64,000 nucleotides of DNA, from NCBI RefSeq assembly GCF_038006205.1, contig NZ_JBBOUU010000001.1:436001-500000 (forward strand), written 5' to 3'. The notes beneath the pieces were generated by a model. It was not told the DNA's origin. It did not search any database and saw only the letters and a list, made by a program, of their open reading frames with translations. The position numbers and the translations under genes are program-made. Source of the DNA: Solibacillus sp. FSL R7-0668. GTDB lineage: Bacteria > Bacillota > Bacilli > Bacillales_A > Planococcaceae. This document shows positions 43,552 to 53,363 of the stretch, in pieces; position 1 is the first letter of the stretch; each line of letters opens with the position of its first letter.

Positions 43552-43638
43552 GATTAAGCAAATAATGTTTTATTAAACTAAATATTTACATTTTTCAGTA
43601 AATTATATTAAAATGATATTGTGGGAGATAAAAATGCC

Positions 43639-43666
43639 GTTATCGAAAATGGGGATTGTCGATAAC
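43639..43666. promoter_or_regulatory. Candidate operator upstream of the acyl-CoA ligase
   Basis: Perfect 8-bp inverted repeat GTTATCGA (43639-43646) - 12 bp - TCGATAAC (43659-43666), between a possible promoter (TTTACA-18-TAAAAT, about 43588-43617) and the start codon at 43698. Confidence 0.5.
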
Positions 43667-43697
43667 AAGAGCGTTTCATACAAGGGGGAATTGGAAG

Positions 43698-45314
43698 ATG
43701 ATGATGCAAACACCGCTCGTTTTAACGGATATGTTAAAACGCGCAGAGACATATTATGCACATAAGGAGATTATTTCACGTACAAGTGACAAAATGGTTC
43801 ATCGTTTAACATATGGTGAGTGGGTGAAGCGTACGCGTCAGCTGGCTCATGCACTTACAAAGCTAGGCATGGAGCGCGGAGATAAAATTGCGTCATTTGC
43901 ATGGAATCAGCACCGCCATTTAGAGGCCTACTTTGCTGTGCCATGTGCGGGAGCCGTGTTACATATGGTGAACATCCGCTTATCGCCAGAGCATATTACG
44001 TACATTATTAATCATGCACAAGATAAAATACTATTAATAGATGAAGATTTAGTCCCGTTAATTGAAGAGGTGCAAGCCGAGTTAAAAACCGTGCAGCACT
44101 ATATTATTATGGCGGACGGTGAGTTACCGCAAACGACATTACCGAATGCACTTTCTTATGAGGCGCTATTAGCAGAGGCAGATGAGACATTTGTATTTCC
44201 AGAGGATTTAGATGAAAATTCTCCAGCGAGTATGTGCTACACAAGTGCGACGACAGGGAATCCAAAAGGAGTTGTCTATACGCATCGTTCGTTAGTGCTG
44301 CATAGTATGACGATTTCAATGGTCGATACGATGGGGATTTCAGAGCGTGACGTGATTTTACCAATCGTCCCAATGTTCCACGTAAATGCATGGGGAATGC
44401 CATTTGCTGGCGTAAACATTGGCGCAACACAAGTACTAATCGGGCCACAATTTACACCGGATTTAATTTTAGATTTCATTGAAACGTACGGGGTAACGAA
44501 AACAGCGGGGGTACCAACAATTTGGCTAGGTGCCTTACAAGAGCAAGAAAAAAAAGCGCGTAATTTGTCTTCCTTGCAAGCCATTTTCTGTGGGGGCTCG
44601 GCATCTCCAAAAGGGCTTATTAAAAAATACGAAGAGCTTGGCATTAACTATATTGTTGTCTACGGCATGACCGAAACGTCACCGATTGTTTCCCTGTCAC
44701 GTGAGCTGTCACATATGGATGGCTGGACATTAGATGAAAAGCTAGAAACGCGTGCAATGCAGGGACTAACTGTGCCCGGCATTGAATCGAGCATTGTCAA
44801 TGAGCATGGCGAAGTACCTTGGGACGGTGAGACGATGGGCGAGCTGCGCTTACGTGGACCATGGATTGCAGCAGAATATTATCATGATGGGCGCACAGCG
44901 GATGCATTCAAAGACGGCTGGCTATATACAGGCGATATCGCGGTACGTTCAAAAGAGGGCTTCATTAAAATTACCGATCGCACAAAGGATTTAATTAAAT
45001 CAGGGGGCGAGTGGATTTCGTCGGTGGATTTAGAAAATGCCCTAATGTCTCATGATGCCATTTTCGAAGCAGCCGTTATCGCGATTCCACATGCAAAATG
45101 GCAGGAGCGTCCACTTGCTTGCGTCGTATTAAAAAAGGATGTAGAAGTCAGAAAAGAGGAGCTAATGGAGTTTCTAGCAGGCCAATTTGCAAAATGGTGG
45201 CTACCAGATGATATTGTCTTTTTAGAGGAAATCCCAAAGACATCGGTTGGTAAGTTTTTAAAGGCCAAGCTACGTGAAAGTGTTCATGAAATTTATCCGC
45301 AGCTAACATTTTAA
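43698..45314 (+). CDS. Fatty-acid/acyl-CoA ligase (AMP-forming)
   Basis: 538-residue adenylate-forming enzyme that activates an acid to acyl-AMP then acyl-CoA. Motifs: CYTSATTGNPKGVVYTHRS (ATP loop), YGMTETSPIVSLS, GWLYTGDIA, ITDRTKDLIKSGGEWIS and the C-terminal Lys in KTSVGKFLKAKLRE. It resembles medium/long-chain fatty acid CoA ligases. ATG at 43698 follows AAGGGGG by about 10 nt; the open frame to 43656 overlaps the candidate operator. Monocistronic. Confidence 0.88.
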   Translation: MMMQTPLVLTDMLKRAETYYAHKEIISRTSDKMVHRLTYGEWVKRTRQLAHALTKLGMERGDKIASFAWNQHRHLEAYFAVPCAGAVLHMVNIRLSPEHITYIINHAQDKILLIDEDLVPLIEEVQAELKTVQHYIIMADGELPQTTLPNALSYEALLAEADETFVFPEDLDENSPASMCYTSATTGNPKGVVYTHRSLVLHSMTISMVDTMGISERDVILPIVPMFHVNAWGMPFAGVNIGATQVLIGPQFTPDLILDFIETYGVTKTAGVPTIWLGALQEQEKKARNLSSLQAIFCGGSASPKGLIKKYEELGINYIVVYGMTETSPIVSLSRELSHMDGWTLDEKLETRAMQGLTVPGIESSIVNEHGEVPWDGETMGELRLRGPWIAAEYYHDGRTADAFKDGWLYTGDIAVRSKEGFIKITDRTKDLIKSGGEWISSVDLENALMSHDAIFEAAVIAIPHAKWQERPLACVVLKKDVEVRKEELMEFLAGQFAKWWLPDDIVFLEEIPKTSVGKFLKAKLRESVHEIYPQLTF

Positions 45315-45350
45315 TCGCTTTGTACTTAGAAAAAGCATGACAGAATAAAG

Positions 45351-45391
45351 AAAAACGGGAACAGCTCCAGATGCGAGCGTTCCCGTTTTTG
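45351..45391. terminator. Bidirectional terminator after the acyl-CoA ligase
   Basis: AAAAACGGGAAC-a-GCTC (45351-45366) / GAGCGTTCCCGTTTTT (45375-45390), one bulge. Confidence 0.85.
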
Positions 45392-45395
45392 CTTA

Positions 45396-45617
45396 TCAGC
45401 TCTTTTGCTGTGAATGACCGCCAAAAAACTTTTTAATAAAGGTTAAGCCTAAATTGAACAGAAAAATAATCAATGCAACGCGGAAGAAGGCTACGAAATA
45501 TTGCCAAACAGTCGTTGCATCTTTAAATAACAACGACATATCCGTTACAAGCTCATACGTAAAATAGCCCGCAACGCCGATAAATAGTAACCCCGCAAAG
45601 AAATCCTTAATATTCAT
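45396..45617 (-). CDS. Small membrane protein of unknown function
   Basis: 73 residues: MNIKDFFAGLLFIGVAGYFT begins the first hydrophobic segment and FFRVALIIFLFNLGLTF forms the second, with a short basic tail. ATG at 45617 has GGAGG 7 nt upstream; the frame runs further into trpA but without a ribosome site. It lies 56 nt downstream of trpA and shares the operon's end, so it may be transcribed with trp genes. Family not recognised. Confidence 0.65.
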   Translation of the reverse strand: MNIKDFFAGLLFIGVAGYFTYELVTDMSLLFKDATTVWQYFVAFFRVALIIFLFNLGLTFIKKFFGGHSQQKS

Positions 45618-45673
45618 GTAGACGCCTCCATTCGATAAGTTTACGATACCACATGAAGGAATTGGAAAATAGC

Positions 45674-46453
45674 TTAAACTGCCTCTACTTTTTTCGCCGC
45701 TTTTACTAATTGCTCGACTGTAGACCAATCATCCTCTAAAATAGCCGTGACAATTTTACTGCCGACAATGACACCATCTGCAATTTCACCAAAGCTTTTT
45801 ACATGCTCAGGCGTTGAAATGCCAAAGCCTGCTAATACAGGAATCGAGCTTGCCTCTTTTAATGCCGCAAAATGCTCGGCTAGCTGAGAGGCAAAGCTTA
45901 TGCGTTCACCTGTAATGCCGTTTACTGTAACCGCATAAATAAAGCCTTCACTTGCTCGCGCTAATTTTTTCACCCGTTCAGGTGGGCTTGTTAAGGAAAC
46001 GAGTTGAACAAGCGCGATATTTTGCTGCTTTAACGCAGGGTGAATGACATCACTTTCCTCGTAGGGCATATCCGGCACGATGACGCCCTTAATACCAGCA
46101 AGGCGTGCATCTCGCGCGAAAGCATCAATACCATATGCCAAGATTGGGTTTAAGTATGTCATCATCACAAGCGGTACCGTAATGTCATCGACAAAGCTTG
46201 TTAGCTGTGCGATGACCTTCTTTAATGTGACACCGTGACTAAGCGCACGTTCACCGGCCTTTTCAATTGTTGGACCATCTGCTACAGGGTCTGTAAAAGG
46301 AATCCCAACTTCAATGGCAGATACCCCTAATTTCTGTAGCTTTAAAATGGTTGGCTTTAATGTTGCAAGTCCACCATCGCCCGCCATAATATAGGGCACA
46401 AATGCTTTATCACCAGTTGCTAAGACGTTTTCAAGATGTGCTTGTAATGTCAT
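45674..46453 (-). CDS. trpA: Tryptophan synthase alpha subunit
   Basis: 259 residues, TIM barrel: [42 protein letters not shown] (catalytic Glu and Asp region), [15 protein letters not shown], and [14 protein letters not shown]. It cleaves indole-glycerol phosphate to indole. The start overlaps the trpB stop (ATGA). Last biosynthetic gene of the operon. Confidence 0.95.
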   Translation of the reverse strand: MTLQAHLENVLATGDKAFVPYIMAGDGGLATLKPTILKLQKLGVSAIEVGIPFTDPVADGPTIEKAGERALSHGVTLKKVIAQLTSFVDDITVPLVMMTYLNPILAYGIDAFARDARLAGIKGVIVPDMPYEESDVIHPALKQQNIALVQLVSLTSPPERVKKLARASEGFIYAVTVNGITGERISFASQLAEHFAALKEASSIPVLAGFGISTPEHVKSFGEIADGVIVGSKIVTAILEDDWSTVEQLVKAAKKVEAV

Positions 46454-47637
46454 GCGTGGTCACCTCCAAGCTTTTCGATTAACGTGTGTACATCCTTATC
46501 GCCACGACCAGATAGACAAACGACGATCAGCTCATCTTGCGGACGCGTTTTGGCATATTCCGCAGCATAGTAGACGGCATGCGCACTTTCTAAGGCAGGT
46601 AAAATACCTTCAGTTTCGCAAAGCAGCTTCACGCCCTCTAATGCTTGGCTATCCGTAACAGAAGGGTACTTCGCGCGGCCTGTTTCATGTAAATAACAGT
46701 GTTCAGGACCAACGCCAGGATAATCCAATCCCGCTGAAATCGAATGTGCCTCTTGTACGAAGCCATTATCATCCTGTAGTAAATACATTAGCGCACCGTG
46801 TAATACACCTGTTTTCCCAACATGAATCGCTGCAGCATGCTGATCGGTATCTACACCAGCACCAGCTGCTTCAATGCCGTATAGCGCTACCTCTTTGTCG
46901 TTCACAAATGGATAGAACATGCCGATTGCGTTACTCCCACCACCGATACATGCAATGACGGTGTCTGGTAAACGACCTTCTTGCTGTAAAATTTGGGCAC
47001 GTGTTTCATCACCAATGACACGCTGGAAATCGCGAACAATCGTCGGGAATGGGTGAGGACCAAGCGCTGAGCCTAAAATATAATGCGTATCGTCAATATG
47101 TGTAACCCAGTGACGTAACGCTTCATTTACAGCGTCTTTTAATGTGGCCGAGCCTTTTTCGACCGCTACGACCTTTGTGCCAAGGAGCTCCATACGGAAT
47201 ACATTTAACTGTTGGCGGCGTACATCTTCTGCGCCCATATAGACGATACATTCCATATCAAGTAGCGCACAGGCAGTTGCTGTGGCCACACCGTGCTGAC
47301 CCGCGCCTGTTTCTGCGACTATTTTCTTTTTGCCCATACGTTTAGCAAGGAGTGCTTGACCGATTGCGTTATTAATTTTATGAGCACCTGTATGATTTAA
47401 GTCTTCACGCTTTAAGTAAATTTTTGCACCACCCATTTTTGCACTTAAACGTTCTGCGTAATAAAGCGGTGTTTCGCGTCCGACATATTGCTTTAAATAG
47501 TAAGCGAGCTCCTCTTGAAAGGCGGGGTCATGTTTTGCCTGTTCATAGGCTGCTTCAAGCTCGGCCAGTGGGGTCATTAATGTTTCGGGAACAAACTGAC
47601 CACCGAATTGTCCGAAGCGTCCTTTTTCTGCTGTCAT
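46450..47637 (-). CDS. trpB: Tryptophan synthase beta subunit
   Basis: 395 residues from ATG 47637. PLP lysine in [36 protein letters not shown], phosphate loop [12 protein letters not shown], and [16 protein letters not shown]. It joins indole and serine. The TTA-TGA end of trpF overlaps this ATG; the open frame runs 8 codons further without a ribosome site. Confidence 0.95.
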   Translation of the reverse strand: MTAEKGRFGQFGGQFVPETLMTPLAELEAAYEQAKHDPAFQEELAYYLKQYVGRETPLYYAERLSAKMGGAKIYLKREDLNHTGAHKINNAIGQALLAKRMGKKKIVAETGAGQHGVATATACALLDMECIVYMGAEDVRRQQLNVFRMELLGTKVVAVEKGSATLKDAVNEALRHWVTHIDDTHYILGSALGPHPFPTIVRDFQRVIGDETRAQILQQEGRLPDTVIACIGGGSNAIGMFYPFVNDKEVALYGIEAAGAGVDTDQHAAAIHVGKTGVLHGALMYLLQDDNGFVQEAHSISAGLDYPGVGPEHCYLHETGRAKYPSVTDSQALEGVKLLCETEGILPALESAHAVYYAAEYAKTRPQDELIVVCLSGRGDKDVHTLIEKLGGDHA

Positions 47638-48251
47638 AAAATAAATTCTCCTTTCGCACATTCCACAAAGCGTTTGATCTTTTCTATGTCTTTGCGTCCA
47701 TCAATTTCCACGCCGCTCGATACATCGACTGCAAAGGGTTGGACTAACATCGTTGCAATGCCGACGTTTTCTTCCGTTAAACCACCGGCTAAAATAACCT
47801 TGTCTAACGGGATATTCACATCATCTAATAGCGTCCAATCAAAGGAATTTCCACTGCCACCGCGGAAATCTGTGCCTGGTGCATCAAATAGGTAGTAATC
47901 AATCGTATAAGTCGAAGCCCGCTTGACATCCTCCTTTGTGCGAATCGAGAATGCTTTAATAGCAGGCAGTCCAATCGCTGCAATTTGTTCAGCTGATTCA
48001 TCCCCATGATATTGAATGAAATCGAGTCCAACTAGCTCGGCAATCTGCTTAATTATTTCGGGCTTTTCATTTACAAAGACCCCCACTTTTTTCACATTGG
48101 GCGGGATATGCTGAGCAAGTACGATTGCTTGTTCTATCGTAATGCGGCGTTTACTCGGTGCAAACATAAGCCCGATAAAATCCGCGCCCGCTTCAACAGC
48201 TGCTTGTATATGTTCAGCCTCTTTTAAACCGCATATTTTCACTTTTGTCAT
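47634..48251 (-). CDS. trpF: Phosphoribosylanthranilate isomerase
   Basis: 205-residue TIM barrel: [20 protein letters not shown] (catalytic Cys), [27 protein letters not shown], and [24 protein letters not shown] (catalytic Asp region). It isomerises N-(5'-phosphoribosyl)-anthranilate. Starts 3 nt after trpC. Confidence 0.95.
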   Translation of the reverse strand: MTKVKICGLKEAEHIQAAVEAGADFIGLMFAPSKRRITIEQAIVLAQHIPPNVKKVGVFVNEKPEIIKQIAELVGLDFIQYHGDESAEQIAAIGLPAIKAFSIRTKEDVKRASTYTIDYYLFDAPGTDFRGGSGNSFDWTLLDDVNIPLDKVILAGGLTEENVGIATMLVQPFAVDVSSGVEIDGRKDIEKIKRFVECAKGEFIL

Positions 48252-48254
48252 GTT

Positions 48255-49043
48255 TTATTCGCCAACCTTTGTTGAAAGTTTGATTTGTAGTGCTTGTAAT
48301 GCTGTTTGGACATCGCCACTACGCATGAGCGATTCGCCAACTAATACAGCTCGCGCGCCAGCATTTGCTACATACTGGGCATCTTCCTTATTCCAAATCC
48401 CGCTTTCGCTAATAAAGGCGATGTTGGATGAAGGCAGATGCTGTGCAATTTCACGTGTTTTCGTCAATGAAACATCAAAGGTTTTCAAATTTCGATTATT
48501 GACGCCGATAATCCTCGCACCAATATGGACAGCGCGCTGTAATTCTTCTGGATCATGCACTTCTACAAGCACCTCTAAACCGAGGCTTGTTGCGTACGTA
48601 TAAAGTGCCTGTAGTTGCTCATCGGTTAATGCCGCAACAATGAGTAAAATGACGGAAGCACCAGCTGCCTTTGCATAATCAATTTGTACCTCATGAATGA
48701 TGAAGTCCTTACACAAAACAGGGATGGAAACGGCCTGTGCAACCGCGTTTAAATCATGGAAGCTCCCTTTGAAGAAGGCTTGCTCCGTTAAGACCGAAAT
48801 ACAGGCTGCCCCCGCCACTTCATACTGTGTTGCTTGTTCAACAGGATCAATATGTGTGGCGATATCTCCTTTAGAAGGAGAGGCGCGCTTCATTTCGGAA
48901 ATGACTTGTAGGGTGTTGCTCGTCATTAATGTTTCATAAAGGGAAGGGCGCACGTTTGTCACGGCTGGAAAGCTTGGTGTTTGTGCAAGTAGCCCTGGTA
49001 ATTCTGATTTTTTTTGTTCGATAATTTTATTTAAAATCGTCAT
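48255..49043 (-). CDS. trpC: Indole-3-glycerol phosphate synthase
   Basis: 262-residue TIM barrel: VISEMKRASPSKGDIATHID (catalytic Glu/Lys), ISVLTEQAFFKGS, VLCKDFIIHEVQIDYAKAAG, IIGVNNRNLKTFDV, and FISESGIWNKEDA. The ATG overlaps the trpD stop. Confidence 0.95.
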   Translation of the reverse strand: MTILNKIIEQKKSELPGLLAQTPSFPAVTNVRPSLYETLMTSNTLQVISEMKRASPSKGDIATHIDPVEQATQYEVAGAACISVLTEQAFFKGSFHDLNAVAQAVSIPVLCKDFIIHEVQIDYAKAAGASVILLIVAALTDEQLQALYTYATSLGLEVLVEVHDPEELQRAVHIGARIIGVNNRNLKTFDVSLTKTREIAQHLPSSNIAFISESGIWNKEDAQYVANAGARAVLVGESLMRSGDVQTALQALQIKLSTKVGE

Positions 49044-50077
49044 TTTGCTGATTCCTCCTGAACGACTTGCTTACTATAAGCAACAACATTTTCAAGCTTT
49101 TCGAGTGCACGACCGGAAAGAATACTGTCCTTTGCCATGTCGATGCCTTCCTTCATAGTGTCGGCTAAGCCATATGCGAAAAAGCCAATGCCGGCATTAA
49201 GTATGACCGTATCGAAATAAACGCTTTGCTTTCCTTTTAAAAGCTCGCGCATAATTACAGCATTTTCAGCGGGTGTGCCTCCACGAATGGCTGAAAGTGG
49301 CTGCGGTGTTAAGCCGACATCTTCTGCACGTAATTTAAAGGGAATAATATCGCCTCGATCAAGCAGGACAAATGTATTTTCCCCATCCAGTGACGCTTCA
49401 TCCATGCCTTGTGAGCCAGATACAACAATGGCGCGTTCACGTCCAAGCATATGCAACACTTCCGCATAATCCGTCGTAAAGTTTGGACGATTAATGCCAA
49501 CAAATTGTGTTTTCAATGGCACGGGATTAGTTAATGGGCCAACTAAGTTAAAAATCGTCGGCTTGCCAAGTGCTTGGCGAACCTCACCAATGCGCTTTAA
49601 TTTTGGGTGCATATTCGGTGCGTGTAAAAAGGCGATGCCATGTAATTTTAAAAGCTCTGTTGTTTGTGCAGTATTGGGAAGCAATGTAATGCCAAGTGCC
49701 TCTAATACGTCTGAGCTACCAGAGGCACTGGAGATTTTACGATTGCCGTGCTTGGCGACTAAAATGCCACCACCTGCTAAAACGAATGCAGCTGTTGTAC
49801 TAATGTTGAAGCTTTGCAAGCCATCGCCGCCTGTACCGCAGTTGTCGATATAAATACCTTCAGGTGCATCCACCGCTACAGCATGGGATTTCATTACATG
49901 TGCTAGGCCTGCCACTTCATGTGCTGTAACCCCTTTATCATTCATCGCCAATAAAAACGAGGCGATTTGCTCTTTTGGTGTTTGTTCATTAAAAATGATT
50001 TGCGCGGCTTGTTGCATTTCCTCAAACACTAAATGCTCCTGACGCGAAATTTGTTCAATATATGAAATTAACGTCAT
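49040..50077 (-). CDS. trpD: Anthranilate phosphoribosyltransferase
   Basis: 345 residues. Family marks: DNCGTGGDGLQSFNISTTAA (PRPP loop), AKHGNRKISSASGSSDVLEA, GPLTNP and VSGSQGMDEASL. It couples anthranilate to PRPP. It lies 7 nt downstream of the trpE-like gene and overlaps trpC by 4 nt. Confidence 0.95.
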   Translation of the reverse strand: MTLISYIEQISRQEHLVFEEMQQAAQIIFNEQTPKEQIASFLLAMNDKGVTAHEVAGLAHVMKSHAVAVDAPEGIYIDNCGTGGDGLQSFNISTTAAFVLAGGGILVAKHGNRKISSASGSSDVLEALGITLLPNTAQTTELLKLHGIAFLHAPNMHPKLKRIGEVRQALGKPTIFNLVGPLTNPVPLKTQFVGINRPNFTTDYAEVLHMLGRERAIVVSGSQGMDEASLDGENTFVLLDRGDIIPFKLRAEDVGLTPQPLSAIRGGTPAENAVIMRELLKGKQSVYFDTVILNAGIGFFAYGLADTMKEGIDMAKDSILSGRALEKLENVVAYSKQVVQEESAK

Positions 50078-50084
50078 TGTGAAG

Positions 50085-51065
50085 TCATCCTTTCAAAAGC
50101 GTTTCGAATGGTACGCCTGTAGTTAAATTTGATTGAATTTGTGCCGTGTCGCCCGTAATGGTAATCATCTTTTCAGGTGTTATGAAATCGACCTGTCCGT
50201 TAAAGCCGATATAGCCAATTAACCCTTGCGCTGGCTTCAATGCCTTGACGACATCAATCGCGTGGCTTGTTGGGCTGAGTTCACCGCATTGTACCGTATT
50301 TGCGGTATAGGTCGAGCTTTGGCAAAAACGCTCGATGGATGGCGCTTCAGTAGTTACTGAAAGCGCACCATCCTGAACCTGTAGATAATTGTGCTCGGAT
50401 GTCCCAACAATCGTGCAATCATCGAATTCCAAGTAGTACATATAAGGTGCGGCATGCTCGACACGTAGCTTACGGTAAAGTGCAAATGCATCACCTGAGA
50501 ACTGTGCTTGGTATTGGCCTTCTGCTAGGGATTCCATACGATGAAGGGTGTATGACGTTTCCTTCGTTGTTGGATTGGCAAATAGCTCGTCGATAAAAGC
50601 ATCGATATTTGGCTCCTTTTGCTCGGCTTCGATATTGGTATGAAACACGGCAATTTCATCTGTTAAATGATCGAAAATGACGAGCGTATCATAAATATGA
50701 AACTGTAATGCAGGTAGCCCTTTTGGCGCAGCCTCAATATAGCCAATCCCCCCACCTGTGAACGGGTATTCTGTATGAGACGATACACGTGGCATCACTT
50801 GCTTTAATAGGGCAATCAATTCGCCCTCGTACGTATATTGTTTATTTGTTAAATGCGATAAATCGATTAATTGCTCCTGCTCACCACGATAGGTTTTTCG
50901 AGGACTGATGCCAATAAACGAGTAGCGCCCGTGACCTTCATATTTCATGGAACTTTCTAATAAAAATTTTCGTTCACCTTGCAAACGCTGGAAAATGGAA
51001 ATAGGTGTTAGTAAATCACCGTTTACTTTTTTCATTGACGTGCGAAAGCGCTGTTTAATGGACAT
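50085..51065 (-). CDS. trpE: TrpE-like protein lacking the catalytic core
   Basis: 326 residues where TrpE has about 460-510. The N-terminal domain is recognisable and keeps the tryptophan-binding FLLESSMKYEGHGRYSFIG (LLES, residues 35-38). In the chorismate domain, pieces align (GDAFALYRKLRV, PYMYYLEFDDCTIVGTSE, GLIGYIGFNGQVDF), but three blocks are missing without frameshift: the aGDIFQVVLSqRF region, the block from PIAGTRPRG through DLGRNDLGRV, and PAGTVSGAPKxRA. It cannot be a normal anthranilate synthase. It still sits first in a T-box-controlled operon. Whether it is decaying or repurposed as a Trp-binding protein is open. Confidence 0.8.
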   Translation of the reverse strand: MSIKQRFRTSMKKVNGDLLTPISIFQRLQGERKFLLESSMKYEGHGRYSFIGISPRKTYRGEQEQLIDLSHLTNKQYTYEGELIALLKQVMPRVSSHTEYPFTGGGIGYIEAAPKGLPALQFHIYDTLVIFDHLTDEIAVFHTNIEAEQKEPNIDAFIDELFANPTTKETSYTLHRMESLAEGQYQAQFSGDAFALYRKLRVEHAAPYMYYLEFDDCTIVGTSEHNYLQVQDGALSVTTEAPSIERFCQSSTYTANTVQCGELSPTSHAIDVVKALKPAQGLIGYIGFNGQVDFITPEKMITITGDTAQIQSNLTTGVPFETLLKG

Positions 51066-51086
51066 CTGTATACACTCCTCTTAAAT

Positions 51087-51398
51087 AAAATAAAAAAGTC
51101 CCCAGCAAAAGAATCGCTTTTGCTGAGGACGATAAAAGACCGCGTTGCCACCTCGATTGAAGTAAATAACTTACTTCCACTCAACCTGATAACGGCAGGG
51201 AACCGTCCGCTGACTCATGCCAGCAGCTTTCATAAGGCCCATTCACATTGTACTTTTGACGCATTCACACCAACCATGCGTTCTCTTAGCAAAAGTATCA
51301 ATATTACTCCTCTTACTCGACAATTTACTATGCTCATCTCAAACTAAACTCAAACGGTGGTCGTGCTCTCACAACCTGCTACCGTGAATATCAAAATA
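51087..51398 (-). promoter_or_regulatory. Tryptophan T-box leader of the trp operon
   Basis: Minus-strand leader with the T-box sequence AGGTGGCAACGCGGTC (51153-51138), specifier-type context GTGAATGGGCC with UGG (Trp) at 51241-51239, and the terminator GTCCTCAGCAAAAG ... CTTTTGCTGGGGAC plus T6 (51130-51092). Uncharged tRNA-Trp would stabilise the antiterminator and switch the operon on. Confidence 0.92.
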
Positions 51399-51408
51399 GA
51401 ATAAACTT

Positions 51409-51436
51409 ATTTTAACACTGAAATTCGAAAAGTCAA
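51409..51436 (-). promoter_or_regulatory. trp operon promoter
   Basis: TTGACT (51436-51431), 16 bp, TAAAAT (51414-51409) on the minus strand, just before the T-box leader. Confidence 0.65.
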
Positions 51437-51507
51437 ACAATTCTAAAATTTAATTATAATTAATAAAAAACCAGCTAGCCCAAACTAACTGGTGAAACGA
51501 TCTATAA

Positions 51508-51990
51508 TTATATTAATTTTTTAAAATCAAGTCGTTTATTCAATGTATACATAATCGGCGCACCGACAATCAGTACAACGAATTCGCCTGCAGCCACCGT
51601 TAACCAAGTCCATAGGAATGGCAACTCCAATGCTAAGTTTAACTCAAACGCAATGATGAACATCGTAAACGTAAATAACAATGAGTTAATAATAAGGCGT
51701 GCAGCAATGTTTTTCACAAATTTGCAAATCAAAATAAAGATACCAAGTGTGACAGCAGAATGAATAACGCCAAACACCAGGTCGTACCAGCCAAGTGGCG
51801 AGAACATATTGGAGATGAATACTCCTAAAATAATCCCACCGGCAAAGCGTGGATTAAATGCTACTAAATGATTAAACATTTCAGAAATACGAAATTGTAC
51901 CTCCGTAAATCCGAATGGTGCAACAAGCATTGTCACAGCAATATAAAGCGCCGCAATAATCCCAGTTGTTGCTAAAAATTTGACTTTCAT
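51508..51990 (-). CDS. queT: QueT family queuosine-precursor transporter
   Basis: 160 residues with five to six membrane helices, the size of ECF-type S components. GFTEVQFRISEMFNHLVAFNP near helix 2 and SPLGWYDLVFGVIHSAVTLG are QueT traits. It imports preQ1/preQ0 or a related base. ATG at 51990 follows AGGAGG by 8 nt; TTG at 51996 would overlap the ribosome site. A preQ1-type aptamer directly precedes it. Confidence 0.88.
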   Translation of the reverse strand: MKVKFLATTGIIAALYIAVTMLVAPFGFTEVQFRISEMFNHLVAFNPRFAGGIILGVFISNMFSPLGWYDLVFGVIHSAVTLGIFILICKFVKNIAARLIINSLLFTFTMFIIAFELNLALELPFLWTWLTVAAGEFVVLIVGAPIMYTLNKRLDFKKLI

Positions 51991-52000
51991 ATTCAATTCC

Positions 52001-52038
52001 TCCTAGTTTTTTTACGTGGGATGGTTACGAACCACGTG
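52001..52038 (-). promoter_or_regulatory. PreQ1-I riboswitch
   Basis: Minus strand: CACGTGG-TTCGTAACCATC-CCACGT then AAAAAAACTAGGAGG. The compact hairpin with an A-rich tail reaching the GGAGG fits a class-I preQ1 aptamer that hides the ribosome site; placing before queT supports it. Confidence 0.78.
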
Positions 52039-52284
52039 AAGCAACTGCAATCATAGCAATAACGTCTGCAAATGTAAATAAATATAGCCCCAAATATAAA
52101 TAGTAGAAATTTTTTTATAATTATATCGTGCAGTATTCAAAAGTAGCTACAGTTGTATTACAATAATGACGGATTGATTAAGTTTGTATTTTATTGGATA
52201 ATAAGTAGAATTTATCACTCCGTATGTAATAGGAAATCGATTCTATTTAGAATAAAAGCTGTAGAGCTATTTGGGGGAAATAAC

Positions 52285-53109
52285 ATGAATATTATTGAAG
52301 CATTAGCGATGTCGGCTCCGTATATTCACGCGGCATTAAAGGAAGAAGCAATTGTTGCTGTATGCGATAAAAGCACAGAAACAATCGTGAAATATTTAAA
52401 AGGTAAGCGCGTGGACTCGGGTTATAAGGACGGAGAAAAAGTAAACGCTAGCGACACAAATGTCTATACAGCATTTAATGGACAAAATGCAGACGTGATT
52501 ATTTCGGAAGATGTGTATGGTGTGGCGATTAACGCGTTTGCATTTCCAATCCGTGAAAATGGCCAAGTAGTCGGGGCATTAGCATTCGGTTTACCGATTG
52601 ATAAAGAACAAGAATTAGAAAAGTACATGGATGGTATCTCACGCATTATTCATAATTTACAAGATAATGTGCATACGCTGGCGTCTCATTCGGAAGAGCT
52701 TGCCGCGACGAGCGAAGAGATTAATAAGCAAACACAGGTAGCATTGGACGATGCCGAAAAATCAAATGGTGTCACATCATTAATTAAAAATATTTCGCGT
52801 CAAACGAACTTACTTGGCTTAAATGCATCGATTGAGGCTGCGCGTGCAGGTCAGCATGGTGCCGGATTTAATATTGTGGCGCAAGAAGTCCGCAAATTAT
52901 CATTTGAAACATCTACAGCTACCGAAAATATTGAAGCATCACTACATAGCATTAACCTAAATTTATCGAATTTAATGCAAAATATGGGGCAAATCAATTC
53001 AGCATCAAACGAACAGGCACAATTAATTCAAGATTTTAGTGAAGTTATCGATGAATTAAGCAACTTAAGTAAAGAAATGAAAGTATTCATGCATAATGCA
53101 TTGAAATAG
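52285..53109 (+). CDS. Soluble short chemoreceptor (YfmS-like)
   Basis: 274 residues, no membrane helix. N-terminal 125 residues form a sensory domain ([20 protein letters not shown], then [20 protein letters not shown]); the C-terminal part is a short MCP signalling coil with [20 protein letters not shown] and [13 protein letters not shown]. Size and layout resemble B. subtilis YfmS. ATG at 52285 follows GGGGAAA; the 44 codons before it in frame are non-coding-like. Confidence 0.82.
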   Translation: MNIIEALAMSAPYIHAALKEEAIVAVCDKSTETIVKYLKGKRVDSGYKDGEKVNASDTNVYTAFNGQNADVIISEDVYGVAINAFAFPIRENGQVVGALAFGLPIDKEQELEKYMDGISRIIHNLQDNVHTLASHSEELAATSEEINKQTQVALDDAEKSNGVTSLIKNISRQTNLLGLNASIEAARAGQHGAGFNIVAQEVRKLSFETSTATENIEASLHSINLNLSNLMQNMGQINSASNEQAQLIQDFSEVIDELSNLSKEMKVFMHNALK

Positions 53110-53118
53110 TATAAACAG

Positions 53119-53152
53119 CGAATGAGCGCAAAGTCCGTTCATTCGTTTTTTT
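53119..53152 (+). terminator. Terminator of the soluble chemoreceptor gene
   Basis: CGAATGA (53119-53125) / TCATTCG (53139-53145), then T7. Confidence 0.75.
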
Positions 53153-53235
53153 GTTCATGGAATCGACAAATAAGAGAAGAATCATGATGCTACGCCGCAA
53201 GATACGACAAATTGACTGCTAAATTGTGAATATTG

Positions 53236-53301
53236 AATTCAGAACATTCCAAATGTTATTGACTATCTGAATTTGAAAGGGTAATATATTTTTAATTCAG
53301 A
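53236..53301 (+). promoter_or_regulatory. Promoter with three AATTCAGA boxes before the ABC importer
   Basis: TTGACT (53259-53264), 17 bp, TAATAT (53282-53287). AATTCAGA at 53236-53243, its inverse TCTGAATT at 53266-53273 and AATTCAGA at 53294-53301 flank and overlap the promoter at spacings of 30 and 28 bp, so a regulator binding here is likely. Confidence 0.6.
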
Positions 53302-53363
53302 CTTTATCTAAATGAAGTATGACGCTTTAAATCGACAGAGAAGAAATAGGGGGACATTTCAAA

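Noticed and set aside
46452-49853. Plus-strand open frames inside the trp operon
   Set aside because: Antisense shadows of well-conserved trp genes.
53236-53301. CodY boxes
   Set aside because: Best alignment to the 15-bp CodY consensus has about five or more mismatches; kept only as unnamed boxes.
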